Shown here piece by piece: positions 19,713 through 29,826 of a stretch of 64,000 nt of DNA. Within the stretch, counting starts at the first letter, position 1. Each line of letters opens with the position of its first letter. The notes under the pieces were generated by a model. The model saw nothing but the letters and a program-made list of their open reading frames with translations. It was not told where the DNA came from and searched no databases. The DNA lies in NCBI GenBank assembly GCA_963818985.1, contig CAWFUJ010000008.1, positions 1-64,000 on the forward strand, given 5' to 3'. The position numbers and the translations under genes were made by a program. Origin of the DNA: JAFEDN01 sp963818985 (GTDB lineage: Bacteria; Pseudomonadota; Gammaproteobacteria; Coxiellales; Coxiellaceae).

Positions 19713-21617
19713 TTAAAGTCTAAAATAAGTGCCGATTGCAACGGTTCTATTATAAGGGAGCGAGTAGAACTGAATATCTGGCACTGCATTACGTAACATA
19801 AAAGCAAATAAATATTTTTGCCATCCCCATAAATTATCTACTTTTGTTTTAGTGATTTCTATTGAAATAATCTCCACAAAATAAGCCATATTTTTCACGT
19901 CTAGTTGAAATGGCAAATGCTTGGTTTTAAGCATTAATTCTAAAATATTAGGCAGATGAATATCTTCCGCAAATCCATAATGGATATTTAAAAGAAAAAA
20001 TCCTTCCGCTTTTTGCATGAGCTCAAATTTTTCTGCCAATGGAATATAAGGTTTATTTTCGGTTAATACACTCACAAATATGACTGTTTTAGTCAGAATA
20101 CGATTAATTTTTAGGTGATGCAACAAACTACCACCCATTTCGTCATACGGATCAGTGATAAATAAAGTGGTGCCTGGTAGCCGAGGAATACTTTTAGCAT
20201 TGAGTTCGCTGATAATGGTAGAGCGGTCGGTAATCGCTTGCTGATAATTAATGCGACGTAATTGCTTAAAACCTTTACGCCAGGTGGACATAATAATAAA
20301 TCCAATAAAAGTGATCACCAATGGAATCCAACCACCACTTAATAATTTAAATGAATTAGCCATTAAATTGATGATGTCAAATAGAAATAGCAAAGGGAAA
20401 ACCACCAATTGCCAGCTACTCCAGTTCCATATTCGATAAGCTATTTGTGCAACCAGCAGAGTGGTGATAGTCATATCTAAGTTGACCGCGATGCCGTAAG
20501 CATTACCTAAGTTTGCAGAAGATCTAAACATCAATACCAATCCACAGGTGCCTGCTGCTAAAAATAAATTAATAATCGGTAAATAAATTTGGCCTTTTTC
20601 AATTGCGGAAGTTTGAATAATTTTAAAACGTGGAATTAAATTCAATAAAATTGCTTGCTTAAAAATAGAAAATACCGCGGTGATAATAGCTTGAGAAGCG
20701 ATGATAGTGGTCAACGTTGCCAGGCAAATTAAAAATGGCAAAAACCAAGGCGGGGAAAGATTATAAAATGGATTATTTGTCTCAGCGGGATGGGTAATTA
20801 GATAGGCGCCTTGACCAAAATAATTGAGTAATAATCCCGGCAGTGCGACCAAGAACCAAGATAAGCGTATTGAGCTTTTATTAAAATGACCGATATCGGC
20901 ATAAAGAGCCTCGCCGCCGGTTACGACTAAAAACACGGCTCCCAGCGTAATTAATGCTACTTCTTTTTGGGTGACAAAAAATTTAAAAGCATAATAAGGA
21001 TTGATAGCTAGTAGAATATGCGGGTCTTTTATTATTTCCTTCAAACCGAGTATGCCAATCACGATAAACCATAGTAAAACGATTGGGGCAAACAGATTGC
21101 CAATTTTGCCGGTGCCGACTTTTTGTAACCAAAATAATAAGAGTAAGATCACGATGGTCACTGGTATTACAAAGTCAGCCAAGTTGTCGGAAAGGATCTC
21201 CAGCCCTTCAATCGCGCTGAGCACTGAGATTGCGGGGGTTAGCATGCCATCACCCATAATTAGGCCAATCCCGATGATGGTGACAAAGATGAGTAGACCT
21301 TTTTGTTTCTTGATTTTTTGACTCAGTAAAGAGGTCAAAGCGACAATCCCGCCTTCGCCTTCGTTGTCAGCGCGCAGGATCACCACCAAATATTTAAAGC
21401 AAATAATGATAATGAGATACCAGAAAATGAGCGATAGGATGCCATAAATATTGATGGTATCGACTGCAATATGCATCAAGGTTTGACGCAAAGCATACAA
21501 TGGGCTTGTGCCCAAATCTCCGTAAACAACGCCTAATGCGGCAAATGACAACCCGAAAAGTCGGCGCCAATCTTTTGAATTCTCATCCATTCGATTATCC
21601 TGTTCAAAACTTTTCAT
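19713..21617 (-). CDS. kup: Kup-type potassium transporter
   Basis: Low-affinity K+/H+ symporter of the inner membrane. The 634 residues match the ~620-630 of the family. The start MKSFEQDNRMDENSKDWRR is followed by LSFAALGVVYGDLGTSPLYA, the Kup hallmark, then GVFGDIGTSP-type and about 12 hydrophobic segments up to residue 440. A cytosolic C-terminal domain ends with SLPYNRTVAIGTYFRL. EncFtn lies 28 bases downstream on the same strand and may be co-transcribed. Confidence 0.93.
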   Translation of the reverse strand: MKSFEQDNRMDENSKDWRRLFGLSFAALGVVYGDLGTSPLYALRQTLMHIAVDTINIYGILSLIFWYLIIIICFKYLVVILRADNEGEGGIVALTSLLSQKIKKQKGLLIFVTIIGIGLIMGDGMLTPAISVLSAIEGLEILSDNLADFVIPVTIVILLLLFWLQKVGTGKIGNLFAPIVLLWFIVIGILGLKEIIKDPHILLAINPYYAFKFFVTQKEVALITLGAVFLVVTGGEALYADIGHFNKSSIRLSWFLVALPGLLLNYFGQGAYLITHPAETNNPFYNLSPPWFLPFLICLATLTTIIASQAIITAVFSIFKQAILLNLIPRFKIIQTSAIEKGQIYLPIINLFLAAGTCGLVLMFRSSANLGNAYGIAVNLDMTITTLLVAQIAYRIWNWSSWQLVVFPLLFLFDIINLMANSFKLLSGGWIPLVITFIGFIIMSTWRKGFKQLRRINYQQAITDRSTIISELNAKSIPRLPGTTLFITDPYDEMGGSLLHHLKINRILTKTVIFVSVLTENKPYIPLAEKFELMQKAEGFFLLNIHYGFAEDIHLPNILELMLKTKHLPFQLDVKNMAYFVEIISIEITKTKVDNLWGWQKYLFAFMLRNAVPDIQFYSLPYNRTVAIGTYFRL

Positions 21618-21786
21618 ATCGTATCAAATTATTTTAAATTAAGTAATAAATTTCACCGAGTTCCCGCGAATTGCTGAACTTGGTGTAATTATTGAAAGGT
21701 ATATGATAAAATTCCTGTCTATTACATTATTCCCTCTTCCTCTGGGAAAGATTAGGTAAGGGGATATCTAAAAAAAGGATCATATT

Positions 21787-22290
21787 ATGATAAAATTAGA
21801 AACAAATCTAGGCACAATATCAATCGTCTTAGATAAAGAAAACACGGCTAAAACCGCTGAAAATTTTTCAAAATATGCCAAAGAAGGTTTTTACGACGGC
21901 TTAATTTTCCATCGGGTCATCAAAGGCTTTATGGTCCAAGGCGGTGGGTTCAAACCAAACATGGTCGCTAAATCTGCAGGTAAACCCATTATGAACGAAG
22001 CAGATCTAGGTGGAAAAAATTTGCGTGGTACAATAGCCATGGCGCGTACCAACGACCCGCATTCTGCTTCTGCGCAATTTTTCATAAATTTAGTTGATAA
22101 TGATTTTTTAAATCACAAATCCAAAACCCCCGAAGGTTGGGGTTATTGTGTATTCGGCCATGTGACTGAAGGCATGGATATTGTCGATCGAATTGGCCAA
22201 GTCAAAACCACCGCTAAATCCGGTCACCGCGATGTCCCAGAAGAAGACATCATTATTGAACGCGCAGTGGTTGAAGAATCTACTGGTTAA
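21787..22290 (+). CDS. ppiB: Cyclophilin-type peptidyl-prolyl isomerase
   Basis: Cytosolic cyclophilin of 167 residues without a signal peptide. It has FHRVIKGFMVQGG with the catalytic Arg, AMARTNDPHSASAQFFINL, and WGYCVFGHVTEGMD. The start is supported by AAAGGA about seven bases upstream. It stands alone; the next gene is a nuclease remnant. Confidence 0.93.
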   Translation: MIKLETNLGTISIVLDKENTAKTAENFSKYAKEGFYDGLIFHRVIKGFMVQGGGFKPNMVAKSAGKPIMNEADLGGKNLRGTIAMARTNDPHSASAQFFINLVDNDFLNHKSKTPEGWGYCVFGHVTEGMDIVDRIGQVKTTAKSGHRDVPEEDIIIERAVVEESTG

Positions 22291-22358
22291 CCAATAATTG
22301 CAGCCTCATTTTTTATTATCTATATTTTGATTCTTAATAGATTATACAAGAGTAAAAG

Positions 22359-22490
22359 ATGGGCCGTTACCTCGATCCAAAAATTGATCTTGTCTTTAAG
22401 AAAATTTTCGGTGAGCATCCGCATTTTTTAACCATTTCTGAATTAATTTTAGTCTATAAAAGCAAGAGGCGCTGGAATTCAGTGAATTAA
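22359..22490 (+). pseudogene. Rpn/PD-(D/E)XK transposase-nuclease, N-terminal scrap
   Basis: A 43-codon ORF starting MGRYLDPKIDLVFKKIFGEH, the typical N-terminus of Rpn-family recombination-promoting nucleases (about 300 aa when whole). After HPHFL the sequence switches to the dispersed 'accatttctgaattaattttag' repeat, which supplies the stop. A short reading frame at 23596-23703 ending KPQIAQILGLSLIELDQLLQ might be its C-terminal scrap, but that is weak. Confidence 0.55.
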
Positions 22491-22522
22491 AAATTCATTT
22501 AAATAAATATTAAAATCTAAAG
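22424..22522. repeat. Direct repeat DR-1 (first of three)
   Basis: The stretch accatttctgaattaatttt continues through agtctataaaagcaag and catttaaataaatattaaaa. It recurs in the same orientation at about 29827-29916 and, more diverged, at 31117-31190. The other two copies lie immediately upstream of barrel-adhesin genes on the minus strand, so this one appears to mark the lost or shifted end of a duplicated unit. Confidence 0.7.
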
Positions 22523-22587
22523 AAGCACGTACATTTGACACACATTTTTTAATCATTTAATATCAATAGAAAAGGAGGATTTTCATC

Positions 22588-22866
22588 ATGGCATCTGAAC
22601 AGCTTAAACAAAAAAGAATTGATTTAAGAACGACTGCAAGAATCAAAAATATTTTAACTCGCGCTGCAGAATTAGCTGGGGTTTCGATCAGTACCTTTAT
22701 GACTCAGGCAGCCTATGAAAAAGCTAAAAAAATTATTTCAATGCACGAGATCATCACGCTTTCCGACATGGAGCGTGATCAATTCTTATCTATACTTGAA
22801 AAACCTGCCAAGCCCAATGCCAAATTAAAAGCAGCTATGCAAGAATATTTAACAAGAGATAATTGA
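22588..22866 (+). CDS. DUF1778 (TacA-like) antitoxin
   Basis: At 92 residues it is a ribbon-helix-helix antitoxin: KQKRIDLRTTARIKNIL, then AAELAGVSISTFMTQAAYEKA. The C-terminal part (ITLSDMERDQFLSILEKPAKPN) is the toxin-binding tail of the DUF1778 family. AAAGGAGGA lies seven bases upstream of the ATG. It overlaps the GNAT toxin gene, as is usual, and is expected to repress the pair's own promoter. Confidence 0.92.
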   Translation: MASEQLKQKRIDLRTTARIKNILTRAAELAGVSISTFMTQAAYEKAKKIISMHEIITLSDMERDQFLSILEKPAKPNAKLKAAMQEYLTRDN

Positions 22867-23432
22867 TGCCCACCTTGAGCCCAGGATGGCAAATAGTTAA
22901 ATTAGAAAATTATCACGATCGATTATCATTTGATTGTGGTGAAGAGGCGCTTAATCATTATCTACAAAAATTTGCAGGCCAGCACATAAGAAATAATCTC
23001 AGTCGAACTTTTGTTGCACTTATTAACAATACATCCAAAATTTTGGGTTTTTACACTTTAAGTGCTGGTGAAATAAATTTTAATAATTTGCCAAGTCAGT
23101 TAAAGAAAAAATTTCCTAAGTATCCGATCCCGATTGCAAGGATTGGTCGATTAGCTGTGGATAAAGCTGTCCAAAATCAAAAATTGGGTCAATGTCTTTT
23201 AATGGATGCTTTGTATCGTTGTGTCAATTTATCAAATGAAATGGGGATCGTTGGCATCATCGTAGATGCCAAGCATGAAAAAGCTGAAAAATTTTATTTA
23301 AAATATGGATTTGCTAATTTAACTAATGCGCCGCTGATTTTATTTATTTCAATTAAGGAAGTCATTGTTGCTGTACAAGAAGAAAAGGACTTCCATATTC
23401 AATTAAAAGAGCAAGAGCCAGTACTAATATAA
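22866..23432 (+). CDS. GNAT-family (TacT-like) acetyltransferase toxin
   Basis: ATG 22866 shares one base with the antitoxin stop; a TTG at 22863 would also overlap. The protein has 188 residues. It has LSFDCGEEALNHYLQKFAGQ, the start typical of TacT/AtaT toxins, IARIGRLAVDKAVQNQKLGQ with the acetyl-CoA-binding loop (Q..Q.LG..L), and KAEKFYLKYGF with the catalytic-type Tyr. These toxins acetylate aminoacyl-tRNA and stop translation. The tail after FISIKEVIVAVQ is longer than usual and is partly duplicated in the DNA downstream. Confidence 0.9.
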   Translation: MPTLSPGWQIVKLENYHDRLSFDCGEEALNHYLQKFAGQHIRNNLSRTFVALINNTSKILGFYTLSAGEINFNNLPSQLKKKFPKYPIPIARIGRLAVDKAVQNQKLGQCLLMDALYRCVNLSNEMGIVGIIVDAKHEKAEKFYLKYGFANLTNAPLILFISIKEVIVAVQEEKDFHIQLKEQEPVLI

Positions 23433-23780
23433 TTCCATTTGCTGCAATTGGAATTGGTTTAAGAGGACGATAAGAGTCAATAGCATTATTTATTTTGATT
23501 AGAGAAGTATCATCGCTATACAAGAAGAAAAGAACCTCAATATTCAATTAAAAGAAGTGAACCATATGCGTAGGATTAATCCCTGTTGACCGGCAATGGC
23601 AACGGTATTATTAGCCCTTGATTGGCCAAAGCCGCAAATCGCACAAATACTCGGCCTATCCCTAATAGAATTAGACCAGTTGCTGCAATTGGAATTGATT
23701 TAAGAAGAATATAAGGATCAACAAGGGTTAAGTGCCTTCCAAAGCTGAGCATTGTGGTGCTCTAAGAAGTAAATTAACTC
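23433..23780. other. Gene-free stretch with degenerate copies of the toxin 3' end
   Basis: A 70-bp segment at about 23488-23560 (gtacaagaagaaaag / ctatacaagaagaaaag, then atattcaattaaaagaa) is an imperfect copy of 23345-23415 inside the toxin gene. The words ttgctgcaattggaatt recur at 23439 and 23684. A 35-codon frame at 23596-23703 may be a nuclease C-terminal scrap. No gene is supported. Confidence 0.5.
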
Positions 23781-26700
23781 TTAGGGATTTATTTGACAAT
23801 CATTTTCGTTTGGAATTCGAATTTTGAATGTCATATTGATCCCTGCGCCAAACTGAGCATAAGTGACACCCTTTGCTTTACTGGTTAAATTGAGAAATAA
23901 GGGTACGTAGTTCGTAGAGTCTCCACCATTGTAATTACATTGGTCTCCATCAGTTAAATTTTGTGCTGAAACCATAAATATACTGTCACAGTTTTGGCTT
24001 GAATCAGAACCCATGTAACCAATTCTTTTCCTATTTTTACAAGTTTCTCCCAAATCTGCATTAGGGCCGCCGTTGTAAGCGCAGTTCATTGTAAGCTTAT
24101 CTTTAACTCGGAGTGTGCCAATATAACTAGCTAGACTAGTCCTATTGGGAGCAAATTGATTATTAATATCGTAGACATTGTAATAGCATTGCCTGCTCCA
24201 ATTGCCATCGTTTTTTATAATCCAGTTCTTACCACCAATCCATTTGAGTGTAACTAGGTTATCCGGTTTAATTGTAATTGCTAATGGTTTATCTGCGCAG
24301 GTTTGTGTCCCTGAACATGCGGAGACATTAATAATCGAAGGTGTAGTATTATCAACGTCCATAGCACTCACATATTCTACTCCGTTTTCTGTTCTTTTGG
24401 TCCTAATTAAATACCAATCACTGGTTTTATTTGGATCTTGAATAATAGTGAAATTTTGGGCAGCATCGGCACTGGGATTAGTCAATTTAAAATTAAGATC
24501 GGGTACCAAAGTTGAATTGACAATCATAATGTTAAGAAGAATAGGACCATCGGTTGAACCTTTTCCACTTAAATCTAAGACGTCAAATTTAATTGGAGCA
24601 ACGGTTGTTTTCCATTGGGGAAAAGAATTGATATTAATAGTCCAGCCGGTTAGTTCTAAATCAGAGGATATGGTCTTACCTCGGGCATTACTATTTAATT
24701 GTTGTAATTTGAGATTAGTATAGACCCCCGCGTCGGCAGCATTGTCTAGAGTATTAGAAGTAACAATATTTCGTCCCCCGTCGTAGTATGCAATGATGCT
24801 GTTATTATTAGCAGGGTTGGTAGCAACGGCTGCATAAGGCGCAGTGATGGCATCTCCAGAGATAAGAGCATTATTTGGAGGAGCAATTGTTTGAATGATG
24901 CTTTCGTTAACGTTAGGATTAATAATCTGCACAGCGGCGGATTGATTGACCAACGCTGTCAAATTCTGTGCTGGTATATTTGGGTTTAGCCGGACGGTAA
25001 CGTTAGGATCAGGTAAGACGTTAATAGTGACTGCGGTAGCTGAACCACAGGTTTCTCCCGAGCATTCGTATATTTGCAGAGGTTGGGGTGCGGTTATATC
25101 TGAGGCATCAACCACAGTTACGCCATTTTCAATAGTTTGAGTTCTTATTAAGTACCAATTAGAGCCATTCGGTTGAATTTTAAAACGCCCAGAAGTATCA
25201 CCAGAATTAAATTTGAAATTCAAGTTGGAAACTAGCTCAGGATTATAAACCATGTCATTAAGTAATATTGGACCATTCTCTGAACCAGTTAGATTAACAT
25301 CAGTGGCGTCAAATTTCATGGAAGCTTGGGTAGATTTCCACTCCAGTGCAGGAATAATTTTTATGGTTAAGTATCCTTGCATGGGTAAGCTAGGAGTTGC
25401 TTCAGCACCTCGAGCACGACTGACAATATTAGTTAATGTAGGATTGGAATAAGATCCTGGATCCTCTTGATTTAGATTGCTGGGGATCACAATTCCTTTA
25501 ATTGAATCATCGTAATAAGCTATGATATGTTTACTGGTGCTATTGGTATTGGTGACCACTGCACCTGTAGGATTATTTCCTGAATTAATACTAATAGTGT
25601 CTTTAGAAATCAGGTCGCCATTTTGAGTGACAGTCTGGACAAAATTATTATTAGGATCGTCGCTGGCCGTGATAGGCAAAGTATTTTGTGTGCCGATGAT
25701 AGTTTCCAATGTTTGATTAGTCTTACCAGGATTCAATCTCAGTTGCACGTTTGAATCTGGATCAATGGTAATGGATAATTGTTGTGAAGGAGCTGTACCT
25801 TTTTCGTTGGATGCGATGATCGCCACTATTTCAGCACCACCGACTGTGCTGGCATCAAAAGATCCGCCATTTAAGTTGGGATTTTTTTGTCTCAACAGAT
25901 AGTAATGGCTATCAGTACCATTATGTTGGATAGTCCAATTGTCATGATTGACAGTATCATCAAAAACAAATTTTAATACATCTGTTTGAGATGAAGCCAA
26001 TTGCATAGCAGTTAAATCAATACGATTTTTAGGATCGCTATTATCGATGTTTGTGGTATCAAACTTAATTTCCCCGGTGATTTTGCTGCCGTTTGACCAA
26101 TTAGGTAGGGTTAAGCTCGCTGGGATGAGAATGCTACCGGCGCCTACCAATTTCTTATTATTTTTTGCACTATATACATCGTAATATAAAAAACAATCAT
26201 TAACGCTGGACGTATCTACTTTGTTTATGGCTGATAGGGTGCCGCTAAGGGTAATCTGTGTCCAGGTACAGGGTTTGTCTTTCCCTGATAAATCACTTCT
26301 GGTGAATTCTAAATTATCTGCTGGTAAAGGTTCATCAGTGGCGCTCACTTTAGTTCTATACAATGGAGAATTAGGATTTGTGTAAGGATTGATATCGATA
26401 GGAGGATAATCCTTCCCAACCATGGCGGGGGGTAAAATAGCCCCTGGTAGTGGTAGAGGATTAGTTAAATCGGCCTTCACTTGTACATTGAAAGTTCCTG
26501 GCGATGAAGTGGTTAGATTAGCGTCCACTGTAAATTTTGCTTGTGGATTTGGTGGGGTCGCATTATCGATATCGCCTATTTTGGGGGTTATTTTTACATA
26601 CTGTCTGTTACTAGGCGCTTGATCTTGGGTGAGATCGGATATTCCCCCCGAAGCTAAATTAGGATTGATTAGATATTTTGTAAAAGTAACCCCGGCTTTT

Positions 26701-29700
26701 GTACCCTCAATGAAATCGTCCAAGTAAAATTTATAAAAGCCGGATGGATCAGTCACGGGGTAGTTAACAGTCAAAGAGTTGATGCCACCATTCATCCAAA
26801 CAGGGGCGCCGGAACTGTTAATTCTGATCGTGAGTGGCAATTGCAAAGGCGCGATTTGAAATGAGCTTATGGCTTGAAGATTCACGGTGCAGGTTGTGGT
26901 GTTTTCTTGAATAGGGGCGGTGCCTGTCAAGGCGGTCTTATCAGAGTTTAAGGTCAACCAATCCCCACAAACCCCTTCGCCTGTCGAGTGAATGATCTCG
27001 AAGTTTGTTAAATTATCAGGCACACTGCTATTGTCAGCGGTATTAGTTGTTTTAGTAAAATAAGTGCTATTGTCGGTTGAGTTATAGGGGTCAAGAGCTT
27101 TAGAGGTATATGTAGCTCCAGAGTTCCACGAAGGGTCTTGTCCTGGATTGCGACGAGGTAAATTAACCACGGTAATATTCTGTGCGGCAATATCTTCACT
27201 TTTATTTGCAGTATCACTACGAACCGACAGGTAAAGAGTGCAAGAAGTTGTGGCTGTCCCTGTTAACGTCCCGGAGACACTATCTTGAGTTTTTTGACTT
27301 CCTTGCCCATCTGTAAAACTAAGCCATGAGCAAGAGTTTGGTTTGATTGAAAACTTCAAAGAATCACTGGTCAGTGGATCATTGTTTTTTAAAGTTTGGG
27401 TTAAAAAAGGTTTAGTGGTATTTATATAAGGATTTAATACGGCTTCAGCAGACGGATAAGCAGTGCCATTAACCATATAAGATCCCTTTTGCCCATTAAC
27501 AATAATCGCATTAGGTAATTTTTCTCCCGATATCCATTTGGGCAAAGTATATGTTGCGCTATTGACCGTAATTTTATTCTGCGGCAACGAGCTGGTGACA
27601 ACACTATTCCCCTTGGTGCTGGTGACATCGATATAAGCAAAGCAGTCTGCTGCAGGAGTGACTATGCCGGTTGAAGTTAAAGATCGGTGATCGGCAGTGA
27701 CAGCTAGCCATCGGCATGGAGTTGCCATATTTTCAGAACCTGGTGTGATATTAAAGGTGACTGTATCGCCTAAAGGCTTATCATTAAGTAGAGTTTGAGT
27801 CAAGAACCCCCCTGAGGTGGCAGCATTAGGATCAAGTACTTTAACAGGAGGAACGACTCCGGGATCAAGCGAATAAGTTTCCCCATCAGTAGCGGCGGGC
27901 AAAGACGGGTTATTGGTCCACGTCGGTAACACGATAGTGTTATTGATGGGAATAGTAATTAATTGGTCGGTGGGTTTTGCGGTTAACCCACTCGAATTAC
28001 TGGTAGCATTTAGAGTAATGGTCACACTTTTTTCTATTGTACTGGGTACTTTGGTGCCACTGGTTGCTATCAAAGATAGATTATCGGCGGATAATGAAAC
28101 CCATGGGGCCTGAGTATTCTCAACAAGTCCAAACTTAAAAGTTTCGCCAGATATTGTTGGAGTAATATATTTAGGGTCATTAAGAGGGATGGGAATTCCG
28201 CCATTGTAGCTGGTATCTGGCTTGGCGGCGGGTAAAGTGGGCGTAGTTACCCAATTCGCTTGGCCTAAATCTGGATTAACCCCTACGGTGATGTCAAACG
28301 GATTTTGCACATTACTGACCACTTGACCATTGCGATAACCTTGGGCTTGAAGAGTGACGGTGTAAGTCACATTCTGGCCAGCGGCCAACATTTCTGGAGT
28401 GGTGGGGGCTGAGGAAGTGACGATAGCCTGATAGTTATCAACAGGCGTCACCGTCAGATTTAAATTGTTAGGGGCAGGAGTTTGAGCTGCTTTATTAACA
28501 ACGGATACAATTTGATAGTTAATTTTATTATATACCTCAGGATTAAATTGAAAATAATCTTTGGTTTGAATTTGCGGACTCAGTGTAGTCCCCACAGGAA
28601 CGGTGGCAGGAGGAATGGGTTTGGTAGTAATTTGTACTTGCACCAATTTTTCTTCCGCTTTAGCTAATACTCGCGAATGATAAATGACGGGCTTCTCGAC
28701 CCAATCTTTAATCGAGCTGAGTCCGGCGGTGATCATGTTTTCGTAAGTTTTGGGCGCTGGGTAAGATAGGCTGGCACTGACGCTGGTGCTGCCCGGGATG
28801 TCATTGGTGGTGGCGACATACTGGCCTATGAGTGAAGCTTCTAAACTCCACGGTAAAATTTGACTGACTTTGGCGGTATGGGTTCTGCCGGAAGCGGTGT
28901 TACCAATGCCGGTGGATACCAAAGTCGTTGGTGTCAATAAATGTGCAAGTTCGGCATTGTAAACCAAGGCGGCGGTGGCTTCCTTATCTTGCCATTTGGT
29001 ATCAAAACTCAAACTGCTATAGCCGGCGCCCACTTTTAGAATGGTGCCTTTTAATGGGGTTAGGGTGACATTACCGCCAGCGGTCATTTCTGTGCCGCCA
29101 GCGATGCGTCGGTAATTAATTTGGGTGAGGAGATTATTGACATACATTTCTTTTTCAGTCAGTTCTTTGCTCGAGGCTTTGGTATAAGTGCCATAGAGTT
29201 CAATATTTTTTAAAATATTATGGCCAATGATATACCGATAAGAAGCACCTAAAGCGTTTTGATTGACCCATTCATCGACTTTACCGCTGGCAAAATCAAA
29301 AGGCAGGTTTTGAGTCAAATATTCATAGGTGAGTTTAATTTGTTGTTTGGGAGTGATGGCATAGCCCAATGAGACATTGGCGCGACGCTCGTTGAGACCA
29401 GCGCTGAGTTTAAGGGCGGCGGCGGCATTGTTATCTAAGAAGCTCTGAACATAACCAAAGTCCAAAATCCAGGCTAAGTAATTATCATAGCGAATGCCGA
29501 CGCTGACCGGCCCGGTGAAACCGAGTAATCCACTATTGATGGGTAATGCAGTGACATCCAAAGGTTGAGTGGGCGCCGGTGCTCCGGTACCGGTTTGTTT
29601 AATGCAATCCATGACATTCACAGCGGACGAGCAGGTGAAGGCGGCATCATCTTGGGGATTGTCAGCGGCGAAAATAGCAGGAGATGACAAAAATAAGCCA

Positions 29701-29777
29701 GTTGCAAATAATAAGCCACCCGCTAGTCGAGCTAGGCGTTTGACAAAAAAGACATTAATCGAGGCTTCATGCTTCAT
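23781..29777 (-). CDS. Giant outer-membrane barrel protein with Ig-like repeat passenger
   Basis: ATG 29777 (MKHEASINVFFVKRLARLAG) gives 1998 residues; an upstream in-frame start at 29810 lacks a ribosome-binding site. A signal peptide ends at IFAADN. Residues about 60-380 have alternating amphipathic strands (VSVGIRYDNYLAWILDFGY, IKLTYEYL, NALGASYRYIIG, IELYGTYTKA, GYSSLSF, LEASLIGQYVAT, VSASLSYPAP), which I read as a beta-barrel. It is followed by DWVEKPVIYHSRVLAKAEEK and then 1500 residues of repeats with the pattern W....LP.A..G..Y and late Leu/Thr-rich strands, resembling He_PIG/cadherin-like Ig folds. The N-terminal barrel with C-terminal passenger is the intimin/invasin (inverse autotransporter) layout, though the barrel itself is not recognisably intimin-like. 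Probably a surface adhesin. Confidence 0.75.
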   Translation of the reverse strand: MKHEASINVFFVKRLARLAGGLLFATGLFLSSPAIFAADNPQDDAAFTCSSAVNVMDCIKQTGTGAPAPTQPLDVTALPINSGLLGFTGPVSVGIRYDNYLAWILDFGYVQSFLDNNAAAALKLSAGLNERRANVSLGYAITPKQQIKLTYEYLTQNLPFDFASGKVDEWVNQNALGASYRYIIGHNILKNIELYGTYTKASSKELTEKEMYVNNLLTQINYRRIAGGTEMTAGGNVTLTPLKGTILKVGAGYSSLSFDTKWQDKEATAALVYNAELAHLLTPTTLVSTGIGNTASGRTHTAKVSQILPWSLEASLIGQYVATTNDIPGSTSVSASLSYPAPKTYENMITAGLSSIKDWVEKPVIYHSRVLAKAEEKLVQVQITTKPIPPATVPVGTTLSPQIQTKDYFQFNPEVYNKINYQIVSVVNKAAQTPAPNNLNLTVTPVDNYQAIVTSSAPTTPEMLAAGQNVTYTVTLQAQGYRNGQVVSNVQNPFDITVGVNPDLGQANWVTTPTLPAAKPDTSYNGGIPIPLNDPKYITPTISGETFKFGLVENTQAPWVSLSADNLSLIATSGTKVPSTIEKSVTITLNATSNSSGLTAKPTDQLITIPINNTIVLPTWTNNPSLPAATDGETYSLDPGVVPPVKVLDPNAATSGGFLTQTLLNDKPLGDTVTFNITPGSENMATPCRWLAVTADHRSLTSTGIVTPAADCFAYIDVTSTKGNSVVTSSLPQNKITVNSATYTLPKWISGEKLPNAIIVNGQKGSYMVNGTAYPSAEAVLNPYINTTKPFLTQTLKNNDPLTSDSLKFSIKPNSCSWLSFTDGQGSQKTQDSVSGTLTGTATTSCTLYLSVRSDTANKSEDIAAQNITVVNLPRRNPGQDPSWNSGATYTSKALDPYNSTDNSTYFTKTTNTADNSSVPDNLTNFEIIHSTGEGVCGDWLTLNSDKTALTGTAPIQENTTTCTVNLQAISSFQIAPLQLPLTIRINSSGAPVWMNGGINSLTVNYPVTDPSGFYKFYLDDFIEGTKAGVTFTKYLINPNLASGGISDLTQDQAPSNRQYVKITPKIGDIDNATPPNPQAKFTVDANLTTSSPGTFNVQVKADLTNPLPLPGAILPPAMVGKDYPPIDINPYTNPNSPLYRTKVSATDEPLPADNLEFTRSDLSGKDKPCTWTQITLSGTLSAINKVDTSSVNDCFLYYDVYSAKNNKKLVGAGSILIPASLTLPNWSNGSKITGEIKFDTTNIDNSDPKNRIDLTAMQLASSQTDVLKFVFDDTVNHDNWTIQHNGTDSHYYLLRQKNPNLNGGSFDASTVGGAEIVAIIASNEKGTAPSQQLSITIDPDSNVQLRLNPGKTNQTLETIIGTQNTLPITASDDPNNNFVQTVTQNGDLISKDTISINSGNNPTGAVVTNTNSTSKHIIAYYDDSIKGIVIPSNLNQEDPGSYSNPTLTNIVSRARGAEATPSLPMQGYLTIKIIPALEWKSTQASMKFDATDVNLTGSENGPILLNDMVYNPELVSNLNFKFNSGDTSGRFKIQPNGSNWYLIRTQTIENGVTVVDASDITAPQPLQIYECSGETCGSATAVTINVLPDPNVTVRLNPNIPAQNLTALVNQSAAVQIINPNVNESIIQTIAPPNNALISGDAITAPYAAVATNPANNNSIIAYYDGGRNIVTSNTLDNAADAGVYTNLKLQQLNSNARGKTISSDLELTGWTININSFPQWKTTVAPIKFDVLDLSGKGSTDGPILLNIMIVNSTLVPDLNFKLTNPSADAAQNFTIIQDPNKTSDWYLIRTKRTENGVEYVSAMDVDNTTPSIINVSACSGTQTCADKPLAITIKPDNLVTLKWIGGKNWIIKNDGNWSRQCYYNVYDINNQFAPNRTSLASYIGTLRVKDKLTMNCAYNGGPNADLGETCKNRKRIGYMGSDSSQNCDSIFMVSAQNLTDGDQCNYNGGDSTNYVPLFLNLTSKAKGVTYAQFGAGINMTFKIRIPNENDCQINP

Positions 29778-29826
29778 AGATACTTCTTTATATATTAAAC
29801 AACAGCCCAATGCTGTTCCTTTTTAA

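Noticed and set aside
21618..21786. c-di-AMP (ydaO-type) riboswitch upstream of kup
   Set aside because: The leader is short and lacks the conserved ydaO core; only a weak promoter-like tgataaaat is visible for ppiB.
24202..28667. Several plus-strand ORFs (60-91 aa) opposite the giant adhesin
   Set aside because: They are antisense shadows of a long gene with a clear signal peptide and repeats; none has a ribosome-binding site or family features.
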